The position numbers were made by a program, and so were the translations under genes. A stretch of 64,000 nt of DNA from Acidimicrobiales bacterium (lineage in GTDB: Bacteria; Actinomycetota; Acidimicrobiia; Acidimicrobiales; JAHWLA01). The notes beneath the pieces were generated by a model. That model was not told the origin of the DNA and did not search any database. It was given only the letters and a program-made list of their open reading frames with translations. The stretch is taken from NCBI GenBank assembly GCA_035536915.1, contig DATLNE010000044.1, positions 62,001 through 126,000 on the forward strand, in the 5' to 3' direction. Positions 49,095 through 58,972 of this stretch are shown one piece after another (positions within the stretch are counted from its first letter, which is position 1; every line of letters starts with the position of its first letter).

Positions 49095-49589
49095 ATGAAG
49101 CTTTCCCGCAAGGTCGCTGTCCTCGGTTCCGTCGCCGTTGCTGTCGCCGTCGGCGGCGCCGCCATGGCCCTCTGGAGCTCCACCGGCTCCGGCTCTGCCA
49201 CCGCCGGCTCGGTGGCCATCCAGAACTCCGCCATCGCGGCGGCAGCCAACGGCGCCGACCTCTACCCCGGTGCCACCAAGACCATCACGGTCACGGTCGA
49301 CAACCCCAACCCCTACGCCGTGAACCTGCTGCAGATCGGCGGCGTGAACGCCGAGGACCAAGACGGCTGCGAAGGGTCCAACGTGAGCGTGGCCACCCTG
49401 GGCGACGGCACCAACCCGGTGGCGCCGACGGGCGGTGAGGGCACGAGCATCGCCGCCAAGAGCGGCAACACGAACGGCAGCCGCACCTACACCATGAGCG
49501 TGTCGATGGCCTCAGCCGCCCCCGACGGGTGCGCAGGCACGAGCTTCACCTTCAACTTCAGCGGCGCCAGCCTCGTGCAGGCCGGCTAG
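49095..49589 (+). CDS. TasA/camelysin-like secreted protein (SipW-type signal)
   Basis: 164 aa. Signal peptide ~1-27, then ALWSSTGSGSATAGSVAI, the layout of SipW-dependent substrates such as TasA and camelysin. The mature part is a beta-rich domain with four Cys-region residues and many Thr and Val. ATG has GAAGGAG 7 nt upstream. Such proteins form surface fibres in Bacillus; a similar role here is inference. A structured leader lies upstream. No SipW-type signal peptidase is in the window. Confidence 0.72.
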   Translation: MKLSRKVAVLGSVAVAVAVGGAAMALWSSTGSGSATAGSVAIQNSAIAAAANGADLYPGATKTITVTVDNPNPYAVNLLQIGGVNAEDQDGCEGSNVSVATLGDGTNPVAPTGGEGTSIAAKSGNTNGSRTYTMSVSMASAAPDGCAGTSFTFNFSGASLVQAG

Positions 49590-49608
49590 CTCTACTCATT
49601 GTCCGGAA

Positions 49609-49630
49609 CCCGGGGACTTCGGTCCCCGGG
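49609..49630 (+). terminator. Hairpin with TTCG tetraloop after the TasA-like gene
   Basis: CCCGGGGAC-TTCG-GTCCCCGGG, a perfect 9-bp stem with an extra-stable loop, 20 nt after the stop and 30 nt before the next gene. Probably a partial terminator or mRNA-stabilising hairpin that favours the first gene. Confidence 0.75.
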
Positions 49631-49659
49631 CTTCCGCCCGTTCAGGAAGGAGGTGTCCC

Positions 49660-50160
49660 GTGAAGACCACGCTCTTGTCCCTCGTGACGACCGGCACACT
49701 GGCCGCGGCGCTCGTGGGCATCTCCGTCGTCGACGGCGACACGCCCACCAAGGTGTTGGGTGATGTCATCGTCCAGCAAGGAAAGCCCGGCCCTCCCAAC
49801 AGTGGCGGCAACAACCCCGGTGGTGGCAACAACACCGGCGGCCCCGCCGAGTTCGCCGTCGACGGCGGCATCACCGGGTTGTTCCCCGGCGCCTCCCGGG
49901 GAATCGATCTCACCATCTCCAACCCCTACGCCTTTGCCATCAAGGTCACCGACGTGAGCGCCCGGGTGAAGCAGTCGAGCAATGCGGCATGCCCCGTCGG
50001 CTCGCTCACCTTCGAGGCGCTGCGCAACGCGCCCGTCGTCGTGCCCGCCCGAGGCACGGCCGCCGCAACCTTGCCGGTGCGCATGCGACCGGAGGCGGCC
50101 AACGTGTGCGCAGGCCTGACGTTCACCCTCTCCTACTCGGCCCAGGCGGTGCAGGCGTGA
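49660..50160 (+). CDS. Secreted protein of the TasA-like operon
   Basis: 166 aa. Signal peptide ~1-22, a Gly/Asn/Pro linker (~42-63), then a beta domain (LFPGASRGIDLTISNPYAFAIKVTDVSARVK) that resembles its upstream neighbour in the LYPGATKTITVTVDNPNPYAV stretch, so the two are likely paralogues. GTG start with AGGAGG upstream. Surface assembly role inferred. Confidence 0.7.
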   Translation: MKTTLLSLVTTGTLAAALVGISVVDGDTPTKVLGDVIVQQGKPGPPNSGGNNPGGGNNTGGPAEFAVDGGITGLFPGASRGIDLTISNPYAFAIKVTDVSARVKQSSNAACPVGSLTFEALRNAPVVVPARGTAAATLPVRMRPEAANVCAGLTFTLSYSAQAVQA

Positions 50161-51587
50161 AGCGCGCCCTGGTCGTCGCCGTGATCGCTCTGGTCGTTGC
50201 CACCGTGAGCGGCGCCTCTGCGCTGTGGCTGTCGCGAGGCGACGGCTTCGGTACCGCAGGCTCCGACAGCTTGCCCGGCGGCGCCGTTCCCGCTGCCGTG
50301 GTGACCAGCCGTTCGGTCGCCCTGTCGTGGAGTGCGGCTGCGTTCAAGGACGGCCAAGCGGCCACGTCGTACACCGTCTCCCGCTACGCAGCCGCGTCAG
50401 GCGGTGCGCCGGTTGCCACCTTGTCGTGCGCGCCGACGAGTTGCACCGAGACCGCAGTCGCTCCCGGTACATGGCACTACAGCGTCACCCCCACATACGC
50501 AGCATGGACGGGTGCGGAGAGCGCCCGTGGCAGCGCGACCGTGGGCTCGCCGTCGCTGACGCTGTCGCCCTCGACCATCTCTTCGGTGCCCGCCACCCTC
50601 ACGGGCACGGCGGCGAACCTCATTGCGGGCGAGACGGTGACGTTCCGCCTCGACAACCCCACGAGCGGGACCGTCCTCACCGGCACGCTGGCCGGTGGCG
50701 CCACCGTGCCCGCCTCAGGCGGCGGCGCCGTCAGCGTCACCATCCCTGCGGGGACGTCGACGGGGCCGCACACCGTCTACCTGATCGGCAGCGCCGAGGG
50801 TGCCGTCCCGCCTGCGTCGGCGACCTTCACCTACACGCCGCCGGTGGTCACGCAGACCCTGACCTTTGCCAACTCGACGGTCGACTCGTTGCCGAAGACG
50901 CTGTCGGGCTCCACGACCGGGTTCGGCTCCGACGCGCTGACGTTCCGCTTGGGCAACCCGACGACGGGCACCGTGCTGGCCTCCACCGGCACAAGCTCGG
51001 TGACGGTGACGTTCTCGGCGTGCCTCGCCGCAGGCAACCACACGGTCTACGCCGTGGGTGCCGCGGGGCGGCAGGCCAGCGCCACGGTCAACGTGACGGT
51101 GAGCTGCATGCTGTCGCTCAACCTGCAGAACCGGGGTTCGACGGCAGGGCTGCTGGAAGCGACCGACCGGGTGATCGTCACCTACAACCGGGCGCTCAAC
51201 CTGTCGACGGTGTGCTCCGGCTGGAGCGGCAACGCCTTGTCGGTCACGGCGACGCTCGATGTGGACACGGCCAAGAACAACCCGGCCAACTCGAAGCTGG
51301 CGACGTCAGCCTCCGGGTGCGGGACCTTCCGGTTCGGCACCATCGACCTCGGGACCCCGGGTTTCGCCGACAAGGACGTCACGTTCGAGAGCTCGACACT
51401 GACTTGGGACGCCACCGGCAACACCCTCACCCTGGTGCTGGGCACGCCGTGTACGGCGGGCGGGTCGTGCGGCACCCGGAGCACCGTGTCGGGCTCGTCC
51501 ACGGCGACGTACACGCCGGCGTCGGGGCTGACCGCGGGCGGCACGGCCGTGACCGGCACGGCGACCCGCACCGGAACCCAGTTCTGA
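50157..51587 (+). CDS. Secreted protein with fibronectin type III and Ig-like repeats
   Basis: 476 aa. Signal peptide ~1-24, then ALWLSRGDGFGTAGS, again a SipW-type pattern. A fibronectin III domain follows (~38-130; TSYTVSRYAA, WHYSVTPTYAAW), then two Ig-like repeats (VTFRLDNPTSGTVLTG and LTFRLGNPTTGTVLAS) and a C-terminal beta domain with Cys pairs. GTG overlaps the previous stop (GTGA). It looks like a large adhesive or scaffold component of the same surface structure. Confidence 0.72.
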   Translation: MKRALVVAVIALVVATVSGASALWLSRGDGFGTAGSDSLPGGAVPAAVVTSRSVALSWSAAAFKDGQAATSYTVSRYAAASGGAPVATLSCAPTSCTETAVAPGTWHYSVTPTYAAWTGAESARGSATVGSPSLTLSPSTISSVPATLTGTAANLIAGETVTFRLDNPTSGTVLTGTLAGGATVPASGGGAVSVTIPAGTSTGPHTVYLIGSAEGAVPPASATFTYTPPVVTQTLTFANSTVDSLPKTLSGSTTGFGSDALTFRLGNPTTGTVLASTGTSSVTVTFSACLAAGNHTVYAVGAAGRQASATVNVTVSCMLSLNLQNRGSTAGLLEATDRVIVTYNRALNLSTVCSGWSGNALSVTATLDVDTAKNNPANSKLATSASGCGTFRFGTIDLGTPGFADKDVTFESSTLTWDATGNTLTLVLGTPCTAGGSCGTRSTVSGSSTATYTPASGLTAGGTAVTGTATRTGTQF

Positions 51588-51596
51588 GACCTGCCG

Positions 51597-52166
51597 CTAG
51601 CGGGGCTTGAAGTTCTCGTAGTAGCGGCTGGGGGTGGGGCCCCGCTGGCCCTGGTACTTGGAGCCGACCTGCTTGGAGCCGTAGGGGACGTCGGCCTCGG
51701 TGGTCATCGTCAGGAAGCTGATCTGGCCGATCTTCATGCCCGGGTAGAGGGTGATGGGCAGGTTGGCGACGTTGGAGAGCTCCAAGGTGAGGTGGCCGTC
51801 CCAGCCCGCGTCGACGAAGCCGGCGGTGGAGTGGATCAGCAGCCCGAGGCGGCCGAGGCTCGACTTGCCCTCCAGGCGGGCCACCAGGTCATGGGCCAGT
51901 GCGACCCGCTCGAAGGTGGAGCCGAGCACGAACTCGCCCGGGTGGAGGACGAAGTGGTCCTCCTCGTTGATCTCGACCAGCTCGGTGAGATCCTCCATGG
52001 GTTCCTTCACGTCGATGACTCGCATCGTGTGGTTGCGGAACACCCGGAAGTAGCGGTCGATGTGGAGGTCGACGGAGGACGGCTGGATGCATCCCTCGCC
52101 CAACGGGTCGATGACGATGCGTCCTGCGTCAAGCTCCTCGCGAATGCTTCGATCAGAGAGGATCAT
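51597..52166 (-). CDS. dcd: dCTP deaminase
   Basis: 189 aa. It makes dUTP from dCTP; the actinobacterial type often also makes dUMP directly. [34 protein letters not shown] (catalytic Glu) and the C-terminal [15 protein letters not shown] lid are all present. Normal length. It ends 9 nt from the convergent adhesin gene. Confidence 0.96.
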   Translation of the reverse strand: MILSDRSIREELDAGRIVIDPLGEGCIQPSSVDLHIDRYFRVFRNHTMRVIDVKEPMEDLTELVEINEEDHFVLHPGEFVLGSTFERVALAHDLVARLEGKSSLGRLGLLIHSTAGFVDAGWDGHLTLELSNVANLPITLYPGMKIGQISFLTMTTEADVPYGSKQVGSKYQGQRGPTPSRYYENFKPR

Positions 52167-52197
52167 CGGGCGCTCACGCTACAGTGGCAGCCACTCT

Positions 52198-52268
52198 GCG
52201 GGTGTAGTTCAGAGGCAGAACATCAGCTTCCCAAGCTGAGAACGCGGGTTCGATTCCCGTCACCCGCT
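52198..52268 (+). tRNA. tRNA-Gly (CCC)
   Basis: Acceptor arm GCGGGTG/CACCCGC, anticodon loop TTCCCAA (CCC), T-arm CGGGTTCGATTCCCG. No CCA is encoded. It marks the left edge of the accessory region. Confidence 0.96.
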
Positions 52269-52410
52269 CTCGATAGATGCTGGTCGCGGGTCCCGGCGCT
52301 ACCCCCCACGTCGAAGGCCAGCAGGTGACTGGTAGCAGGCATGTATCGCGGGCACCTCTCATGAGGGCTTCCGAATTCGAAGCACGTCCGGGCACCGCCA
52401 CCCGCTCTCG
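52261..52410. repeat. Direct repeat of the tRNA-Gly 3' end (possible attachment site remnant)
   Basis: CACCCGCTCTCG occurs at 52261-52272 (tRNA end) and again at 52399-52410. The 327-nt stretch 52269-52595 has no convincing gene and lower G+C than the core; it holds only this repeat. Twelve bp is short, so an att origin is unproven. Confidence 0.4.
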
Positions 52411-52595
52411 CAGGCACCGAAGTGCGCATCGATACAGGATATTTGTCTCCTCGCCCAAATTTTTTCGCGACACCGGACCTTCTCGTTCGTGAAATAGGCA
52501 TGGCGTGTCTCCTATCAGCCGCGGGCCGTCGGCCGAGTGGGGGGCGGCATGAAGCCACACGCCTCTGTACCCGACGCCGAACCCGCTGAGGAACC

Positions 52596-54131
52596 ATGCC
52601 CGCGAACGCAGATCCTTCGCAGCACCGCCACGATTACGACCGCATCGACGAGACCGCCCTCGCGTCCGCTTACCTCCAAGGCCAGGACGCCGGGTGGGAT
52701 ACGTTGGCGAAGACCGACACCAGCGACACTCAGCGATGGTTGCGCGCCACCGTCGGCGCCGTCGGGTCATCGCGTTCCGACGGCGGGACCTGGTTCTCGC
52801 TGGTTGAAGCCCTGCTCCTTCTCGTTGAGGACAATCAAGCGACCTGGCCGCCTCGGGCCAACGAGCATGAGGACGCGGCCATCCTTATCGCATCGCTGCG
52901 CGAGGCGATGGCCGACGCTCGATCGGTGTGGGTGGGGCAGGAAGCAGCAGCGCTCATCATCGACGCCCTCGACCGCTTCTTGGCCGAATACAGCGAGGAG
53001 GAACGCCCCGGGATGGCGCTGTGGGCAGCGCAAAGGCTCGCTCACGTCATCGACGAGGAGCGACAGGACACCCTTTCCGATTGGTCCGCTGGGCAGGGTC
53101 GATTCGTGATCGAGCCCCGTCGGGCATACCCGGTCGCTCGGCTCGACCCCAGGACATGGCTTGGCGGCTCTGCGAACACCCGCCCCCAGCGCCTTCCCTC
53201 GGCAGTTCCTGGTGACGCGGTCCACAACGTTCACATCGGAAACGACCTTCATCACCATTACCGCCTGACGCTGGACTGGACGCTTCAAGGCGTCCTCACA
53301 GGATTGAGCGGACTGGACGACCTCAGGATCACGACCCTCCATCCCGACGGCACCGTCGACGACTTCATCATCGAACCGGGGCCCGAGGCCGGGACGGTGG
53401 TCAACCGAGGTCCAGTCGATCCGGACGCGCACGCCGAAGTCCTGACAGCGTTGTTGCGCAAGGCGGCAGACCTTGAGGCCCACGTGGTGGTCTTACCCGA
53501 GTATGCGGTTCCCGAGGCGACCCGTACGCGCTTGAAAGAGGTGCTCGAGGAACTCCCGAACGCGCCAATGCTCGTCGTTGCTGGCTCCACGATGACCGAC
53601 GAGGGGTTCAACGAGGGGTCAATCCTGGTCACAGCGGGCGACGTTTGTACGAGTCGAGCTTTCCGGAAGGTTCACCGCGCTGAGTTCCAGGGGCAAGCGG
53701 AGGGGATAGCCACCGACCAGCCGCCCTCCGTCACCGTGTGGCGTGCTGGGGACCTGGCCCTCGCAGTGCTGTTGTGCCGAGACGCACAGGACCGGCGCTT
53801 GATGGAGCTGCTGTCGGATGCCGGCGTGAATCTCTTGATCGTCCCTTCGTTCACTGACCGGGCCGAATCGATCATCGGCGTTGCCGAGCGCTTGTCGACG
53901 ACGACGCAGGCGTTCGTGATCGTCGCCATCGGACCGCGCCGATTGGCGCGGTCACCAGGAAAAGCCACTCGCGAGACCGAAGCGTTCTTCCGGGGACCCT
54001 ACGGGGACGACACACGACCACCGGCTGTGTACGCACCTGACAGCGAACATGCGGACGAACGGGGCGACGGGCCTGGGTTGTGGCTCTTCTCCTCCCGTGG
54101 CCGCCACGCCGAGTGGCACGGCCTCGACTGA
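52596..54131 (+). CDS. Nitrilase-fold protein with an unknown N-terminal domain
   Basis: 511 aa. Residues ~235-450 are a carbon-nitrogen hydrolase domain with the full triad: Glu302 (VVLPEYA), Lys358 (FRKVHRAEF) and Cys394 (LLCRDAQ). Residues 1-200 are a helical domain of no recognised family. Nitrilases hydrolyse amides or nitriles; the fusion is not a housekeeping type. Nitrilase domains also occur as effectors in some phage-defence proteins (DRT type 1). Start ATG with GAGG 4 nt upstream. Convergent with the winged-helix gene (4 nt apart). G+C and codon use are less extreme than in the core genome. Confidence 0.75.
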   Translation: MPANADPSQHRHDYDRIDETALASAYLQGQDAGWDTLAKTDTSDTQRWLRATVGAVGSSRSDGGTWFSLVEALLLLVEDNQATWPPRANEHEDAAILIASLREAMADARSVWVGQEAAALIIDALDRFLAEYSEEERPGMALWAAQRLAHVIDEERQDTLSDWSAGQGRFVIEPRRAYPVARLDPRTWLGGSANTRPQRLPSAVPGDAVHNVHIGNDLHHHYRLTLDWTLQGVLTGLSGLDDLRITTLHPDGTVDDFIIEPGPEAGTVVNRGPVDPDAHAEVLTALLRKAADLEAHVVVLPEYAVPEATRTRLKEVLEELPNAPMLVVAGSTMTDEGFNEGSILVTAGDVCTSRAFRKVHRAEFQGQAEGIATDQPPSVTVWRAGDLALAVLLCRDAQDRRLMELLSDAGVNLLIVPSFTDRAESIIGVAERLSTTTQAFVIVAIGPRRLARSPGKATRETEAFFRGPYGDDTRPPAVYAPDSEHADERGDGPGLWLFSSRGRHAEWHGLD

Positions 54132-54134
54132 CGC

Positions 54135-54815
54135 TCAGCGCCGGTTTGCACTTCGCTCATCCGGTTGGATCCAATCCGCCAGCAACGCTTCCATCTCCGG
54201 GCGGGAAATCTGCGTGCGAAGTTCATCGAGAGCGGCACGAATCCGCTCGACGCTCCGGTTGTCAGCCGAAGCCTCGGCCAGGCGATAGAACCGTTGACGG
54301 CGATTCGAGCCTCGGCGCGGTTGCGATTCAACGATGATCCCGTCCTGAAGCAGATCTGCGAGTGCCTTCGAAACCGTCTCGGCGCTCACCTCGACACCCT
54401 TCTCCGTCAGGGCGGTCCTGACTTCCTTTGGCGACACGTCAGCCTGAGTGTTGAGGAGTTCGATGACCGTCTTACGGGCCGTGTCCCGACCCATTCGCTG
54501 TGCTCGGCGCTCCCGTTCTGCAGCAATGCTTGCGTTGTAGGCACGAACGATGTCGAAACACGCCCACAGCGCTCCCGCGAGATATGTGTCTGCCTTTCCC
54601 TGCCGCAGCACCCCGAGGGGCGATTCGATCCTCGCCCTGTGGTCGGCCGTGAAGCGCGCGGCACCGAGCGCTGTCTCCAGTTCCGTTATCGGCCCGTTCG
54701 GTTCTCGCAGCGCTCGTCCGATATCGGGGATCACACCAATTGCAGCCTCGTACTCCGTGCATGGGTGACGAGCGAGGTTGGCGAGGGCTCGCAGGGTTGG
54801 CTCGAGGTTCGTCAT
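54135..54815 (-). CDS. Winged-helix regulator of the island
   Basis: 226 aa. N-terminal helical region (~1-100), then a winged HTH at ~110-175 (VIELLNTQADVSPKEVRTALTEKGVEVSAETVSKALADLLQDGIIVES) with a basic wing (QPRRGSNRRQRFYRL). It is divergent from the three-gene operon and shares with it the palindrome at 54847, so it is probably its repressor and its own. Family not named. Confidence 0.7.
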   Translation of the reverse strand: MTNLEPTLRALANLARHPCTEYEAAIGVIPDIGRALREPNGPITELETALGAARFTADHRARIESPLGVLRQGKADTYLAGALWACFDIVRAYNASIAAERERRAQRMGRDTARKTVIELLNTQADVSPKEVRTALTEKGVEVSAETVSKALADLLQDGIIVESQPRRGSNRRQRFYRLAEASADNRSVERIRAALDELRTQISRPEMEALLADWIQPDERSANRR

Positions 54816-54846
54816 AACACTCAGTGTGCTCCTCGTGCGTCGATGT

Positions 54847-54861
54847 GGTCAACTATTGACC
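54847..54861. promoter_or_regulatory. Palindromic operator between divergent promoters of the island
   Basis: GGTCAACTATTGACC: perfect 6-bp arms with a 3-nt centre. The right arm TTGACC is a -35 for the + strand operon, and the left arm is TTGACC on the minus strand. A bound repressor would close both promoters. TATTGACC recurs at 54916. Confidence 0.65.
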
Positions 54862-54884
54862 TAATCATTCCCCAAAGGTAACGT
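54856..54884 (+). promoter_or_regulatory. Promoter of the three-gene island operon
   Basis: -35 TTGACC (54856-54861), 17-bp spacer, -10 TAACGT (54879-54884). It fires toward the operon at 54918. Confidence 0.6.
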
Positions 54885-54917
54885 CGCACAAGCAGGCTCC
54901 ACGAAAGGGTTGGATTA

Positions 54918-55325
54918 TTGACCCGGTACCTCACGCTCGGGGACTACCTCCGGCACAACGCGCAGCGCCCTGCCCGTTCCGGGGTGGTGGTTTCGCCCGA
55001 CCTCCCCTCGGTGTGGGCAGCCTTGCTGGCACCGGCGACGCCGCTGGGGAACGGCCATCGGTACCACGGAGTGCTTTCCCAGGCCATGGTGCAAACGGTT
55101 CGTCTCATTCGACGCTCGGACGCCGATCCCTCCGACGACCCCGTCACCCTCGCGTGCTTACGCGACTTCATCGCGGCCAACGGTGGTCGCTGGCAATCCG
55201 GCCGTGACGACCTCTCGGAGTTCGCTGTTCTCGCCATGGCTATCAGAAGCGGAAAGTGCCGTCGGGCAGCGCTGCTGCAGTGGATGTTGTCGCACGTCCG
55301 CCGTCCCACCGAAGAGGAGCCCTGA
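54918..55325 (+). CDS. Unknown 135-aa protein, first gene of the island operon
   Basis: 135 aa, soluble, Arg-rich, mainly helical, no recognised motif. Start TTG 54918 has GAAAGGG 8 nt upstream; the TTG lies in a second copy of TATTGACC, so it may also be under repressor control. Its stop overlaps the next ATG (TGATG), so the two proteins are made together. Function unknown; by size and position it could be a regulator or partner of the next protein. Confidence 0.65.
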   Translation: MTRYLTLGDYLRHNAQRPARSGVVVSPDLPSVWAALLAPATPLGNGHRYHGVLSQAMVQTVRLIRRSDADPSDDPVTLACLRDFIAANGGRWQSGRDDLSEFAVLAMAIRSGKCRRAALLQWMLSHVRRPTEEEP

Positions 55326-56353
55326 TGACGGTCGAAATCCCAGCCAGCGACATCTTCGACCCAGGCACAGCGCAGCCGCACCTCTACCTGGCGTGCAAGT
55401 TGACCGGCCTCTCCGCGAAACGGCGCCAACGCCTTGAACTCGAGTGTCATGTCATCCAACGAGCTGCGGTATCCGCCGCAGTGGACGATGTGCCCGCCTG
55501 GGAACTGGTGGTTTATACGCCCCTCATGTACACGGCGCCTTGGCGAAACGAGGATCAACCGATCGACATCTGGAGGCGGAACCTTCACCACGTTGTCCGA
55601 CTGGCCGACGGATTGATTGTCCACGGAGCAGATGGCGCCAGCTTCGGCGTCGGGAACGAGGGGACCCTTGCCTACCTGCGTGGGATTCCCCTCCTCTATG
55701 TCCACCACATCGACGAGCCAGTCAGTCGGCAGACGACTGGCATGAGCCTTGACGGACTCGACATGTCCATCGTGCCCTACAGCAGCGATGGAGAGCTTGA
55801 GGCCGCAGTGACGGAATGGGTTCGCACCCGACGTGTGGCGCTGTCGATCGGGCCAACGATGCGAGCCTCCACGGCGCACCTCTGGGCGCCTTTGCAGCGT
55901 GAACTGGCGGGGGCGTGGCGAGAGCAGTTCAGGGCGAAGTCACACGCCGAGCTCGCAGAGGTGTGCTTCATTGCGGGCATGGGTTCGGGTGAAATCGAGA
56001 TCACGGTGGAATACCCGCTGATGCTTGCTGCGCTGCCTGCTGGAAAATTGGTCCGGCTCGGCGCAGCGTTGGGAGTACAGGTCGCACCGTTTCTGGCGTC
56101 GATCCGACGTCTACGGGAGCTCGACCCGGCGGAAGAGGTCGCCCTGCGCCAGTGGCAGGAACGCAATCGTTTTGGCGACGAATTGCGCAACGTCGTATCC
56201 GTGGCCGCTCGGCAGATGAAGAGCGCGGATGCCGCCAAGGCGGCGCGGCGCCACGCTTCGGGAGCGCCACGTCGAAGCGATCGTTACGACCTCACAACCC
56301 AAGAGGCGTGGGAACGCCTCTACCGGGCGTGGCGGGATGGAAAACTTGGCTGA
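55325..56353 (+). CDS. Deoxyribosyltransferase/TIR-like protein
   Basis: 342 aa. Residues ~18-125 look like the nucleoside 2-deoxyribosyltransferase-like Rossmann fold: HLYLACKLTG, a conserved DIWRRNLHHVVRLADGLIVHG, then GASFGVGNEGTLAYLRGIPLLYVH with the likely catalytic Glu in GVGNE. Enzymes of this fold cleave glycosidic bonds of nucleosides or NAD. The C-terminal half is helical (with an HTH-like KLVRLGAALGVQVAPFLASI). It overlaps the upstream gene and the downstream peptidase gene. The fold call is by eye, so moderate. Confidence 0.6.
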   Translation: MTVEIPASDIFDPGTAQPHLYLACKLTGLSAKRRQRLELECHVIQRAAVSAAVDDVPAWELVVYTPLMYTAPWRNEDQPIDIWRRNLHHVVRLADGLIVHGADGASFGVGNEGTLAYLRGIPLLYVHHIDEPVSRQTTGMSLDGLDMSIVPYSSDGELEAAVTEWVRTRRVALSIGPTMRASTAHLWAPLQRELAGAWREQFRAKSHAELAEVCFIAGMGSGEIEITVEYPLMLAALPAGKLVRLGAALGVQVAPFLASIRRLRELDPAEEVALRQWQERNRFGDELRNVVSVAARQMKSADAAKAARRHASGAPRRSDRYDLTTQEAWERLYRAWRDGKLG

Positions 56354-57098
56354 GATCCCCTCAGCCGGTGCGCTTCTCCACCAACTTCGCATCTGTTCCG
56401 CGCACGTAAGTACGTCCCCGACCGTCCCCCTGGAAGAAATTGCGGATGACCTTCGAGCCGTAATTCGAAGAGTGCCCGGGCTCGAGGATGCCGGGCGCGT
56501 GACGCCGAGGGGCACGGGCTACGTGATCGAGACGTCGTCCGACCTGCCCTTGTACAGGCACCGGTTCACCGTTGCCCACGAACTCGGACACATCATGTTG
56601 CAGCGGGCAGGAGTTCCTTTCTCACATCAGGTCGACCATCCAGTCGCCGAGTCGGTGTGCAACAGTTTCGCCTCGTACCTCCTGCTGCCGGTGCAGTGGC
56701 TAAAAGCGCGGAGCGACCTGCACCTCGTTTCGCTGAAGACGCTCGACGGAGTGGCGCGTGACGCTGGAGTGTCGCAATCTGCGGCGTTCGTGGCGCTGGC
56801 GCGAACCGCCAAATGGCACGCTGCGCTCCTGCACTTCCATTGGGACGAGCCCGATGCAAGGTGGATCCCGCTGTCGGTGAAGACTCGGGTGAGGCCCACA
56901 GTGCGGGTGGAGCCGACTTGGGCCACCTCCGACGCCCTGGGTGGGCCCGAGGGCCGGACTTCAAGCACAGTGCGGAACCTCCCTTTGGCATTTGACGGTC
57001 GCGAGGCATCTGTGCCGTGTGACGTGCGTTTCAGTTACCGATCCGCGAGCGTCATGGTCGACCTCCGACCGCTCGCCCGATGGTTCGCTCGCCCCTGA
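56337..57098 (+). CDS. ImmA/IrrE-family metallopeptidase
   Basis: 253 aa. Zinc motif HELGH in FTVAHELGHIML (residues ~82-93) and the third ligand Glu in VAESVCNSFASYLLLP, as in ImmA/IrrE. These enzymes cut repressors in response to DNA damage or infection. The C-terminal ~100 residues carry a domain I do not recognise. ATG 56337 overlaps the previous gene by 17 nt. Its target may be the winged-helix repressor or the neighbouring 135-aa protein. Confidence 0.85.
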   Translation: MENLAEIPSAGALLHQLRICSAHVSTSPTVPLEEIADDLRAVIRRVPGLEDAGRVTPRGTGYVIETSSDLPLYRHRFTVAHELGHIMLQRAGVPFSHQVDHPVAESVCNSFASYLLLPVQWLKARSDLHLVSLKTLDGVARDAGVSQSAAFVALARTAKWHAALLHFHWDEPDARWIPLSVKTRVRPTVRVEPTWATSDALGGPEGRTSSTVRNLPLAFDGREASVPCDVRFSYRSASVMVDLRPLARWFARP

Positions 57099-57208
57099 CA
57101 GACGGGGATCCGCCGGGGTCGCCAACTCGACACACCACCAACGACGGGCAGGAGACAGCCGCCTTCAAGCGGCGTACTCAGCCGCCAAGCGAGAGGTCAC
57201 CCCAACGG

Positions 57209-58948
<1,740 letters not shown>

Positions 58949-58972
58949 TCTCGGCCGGCACCATGGGCTGCC

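Noticed and set aside
52174-52770. A 198-codon frame on the minus strand across the tRNA-Gly region
   Set aside because: It runs through the tRNA gene and has no motif or start context.
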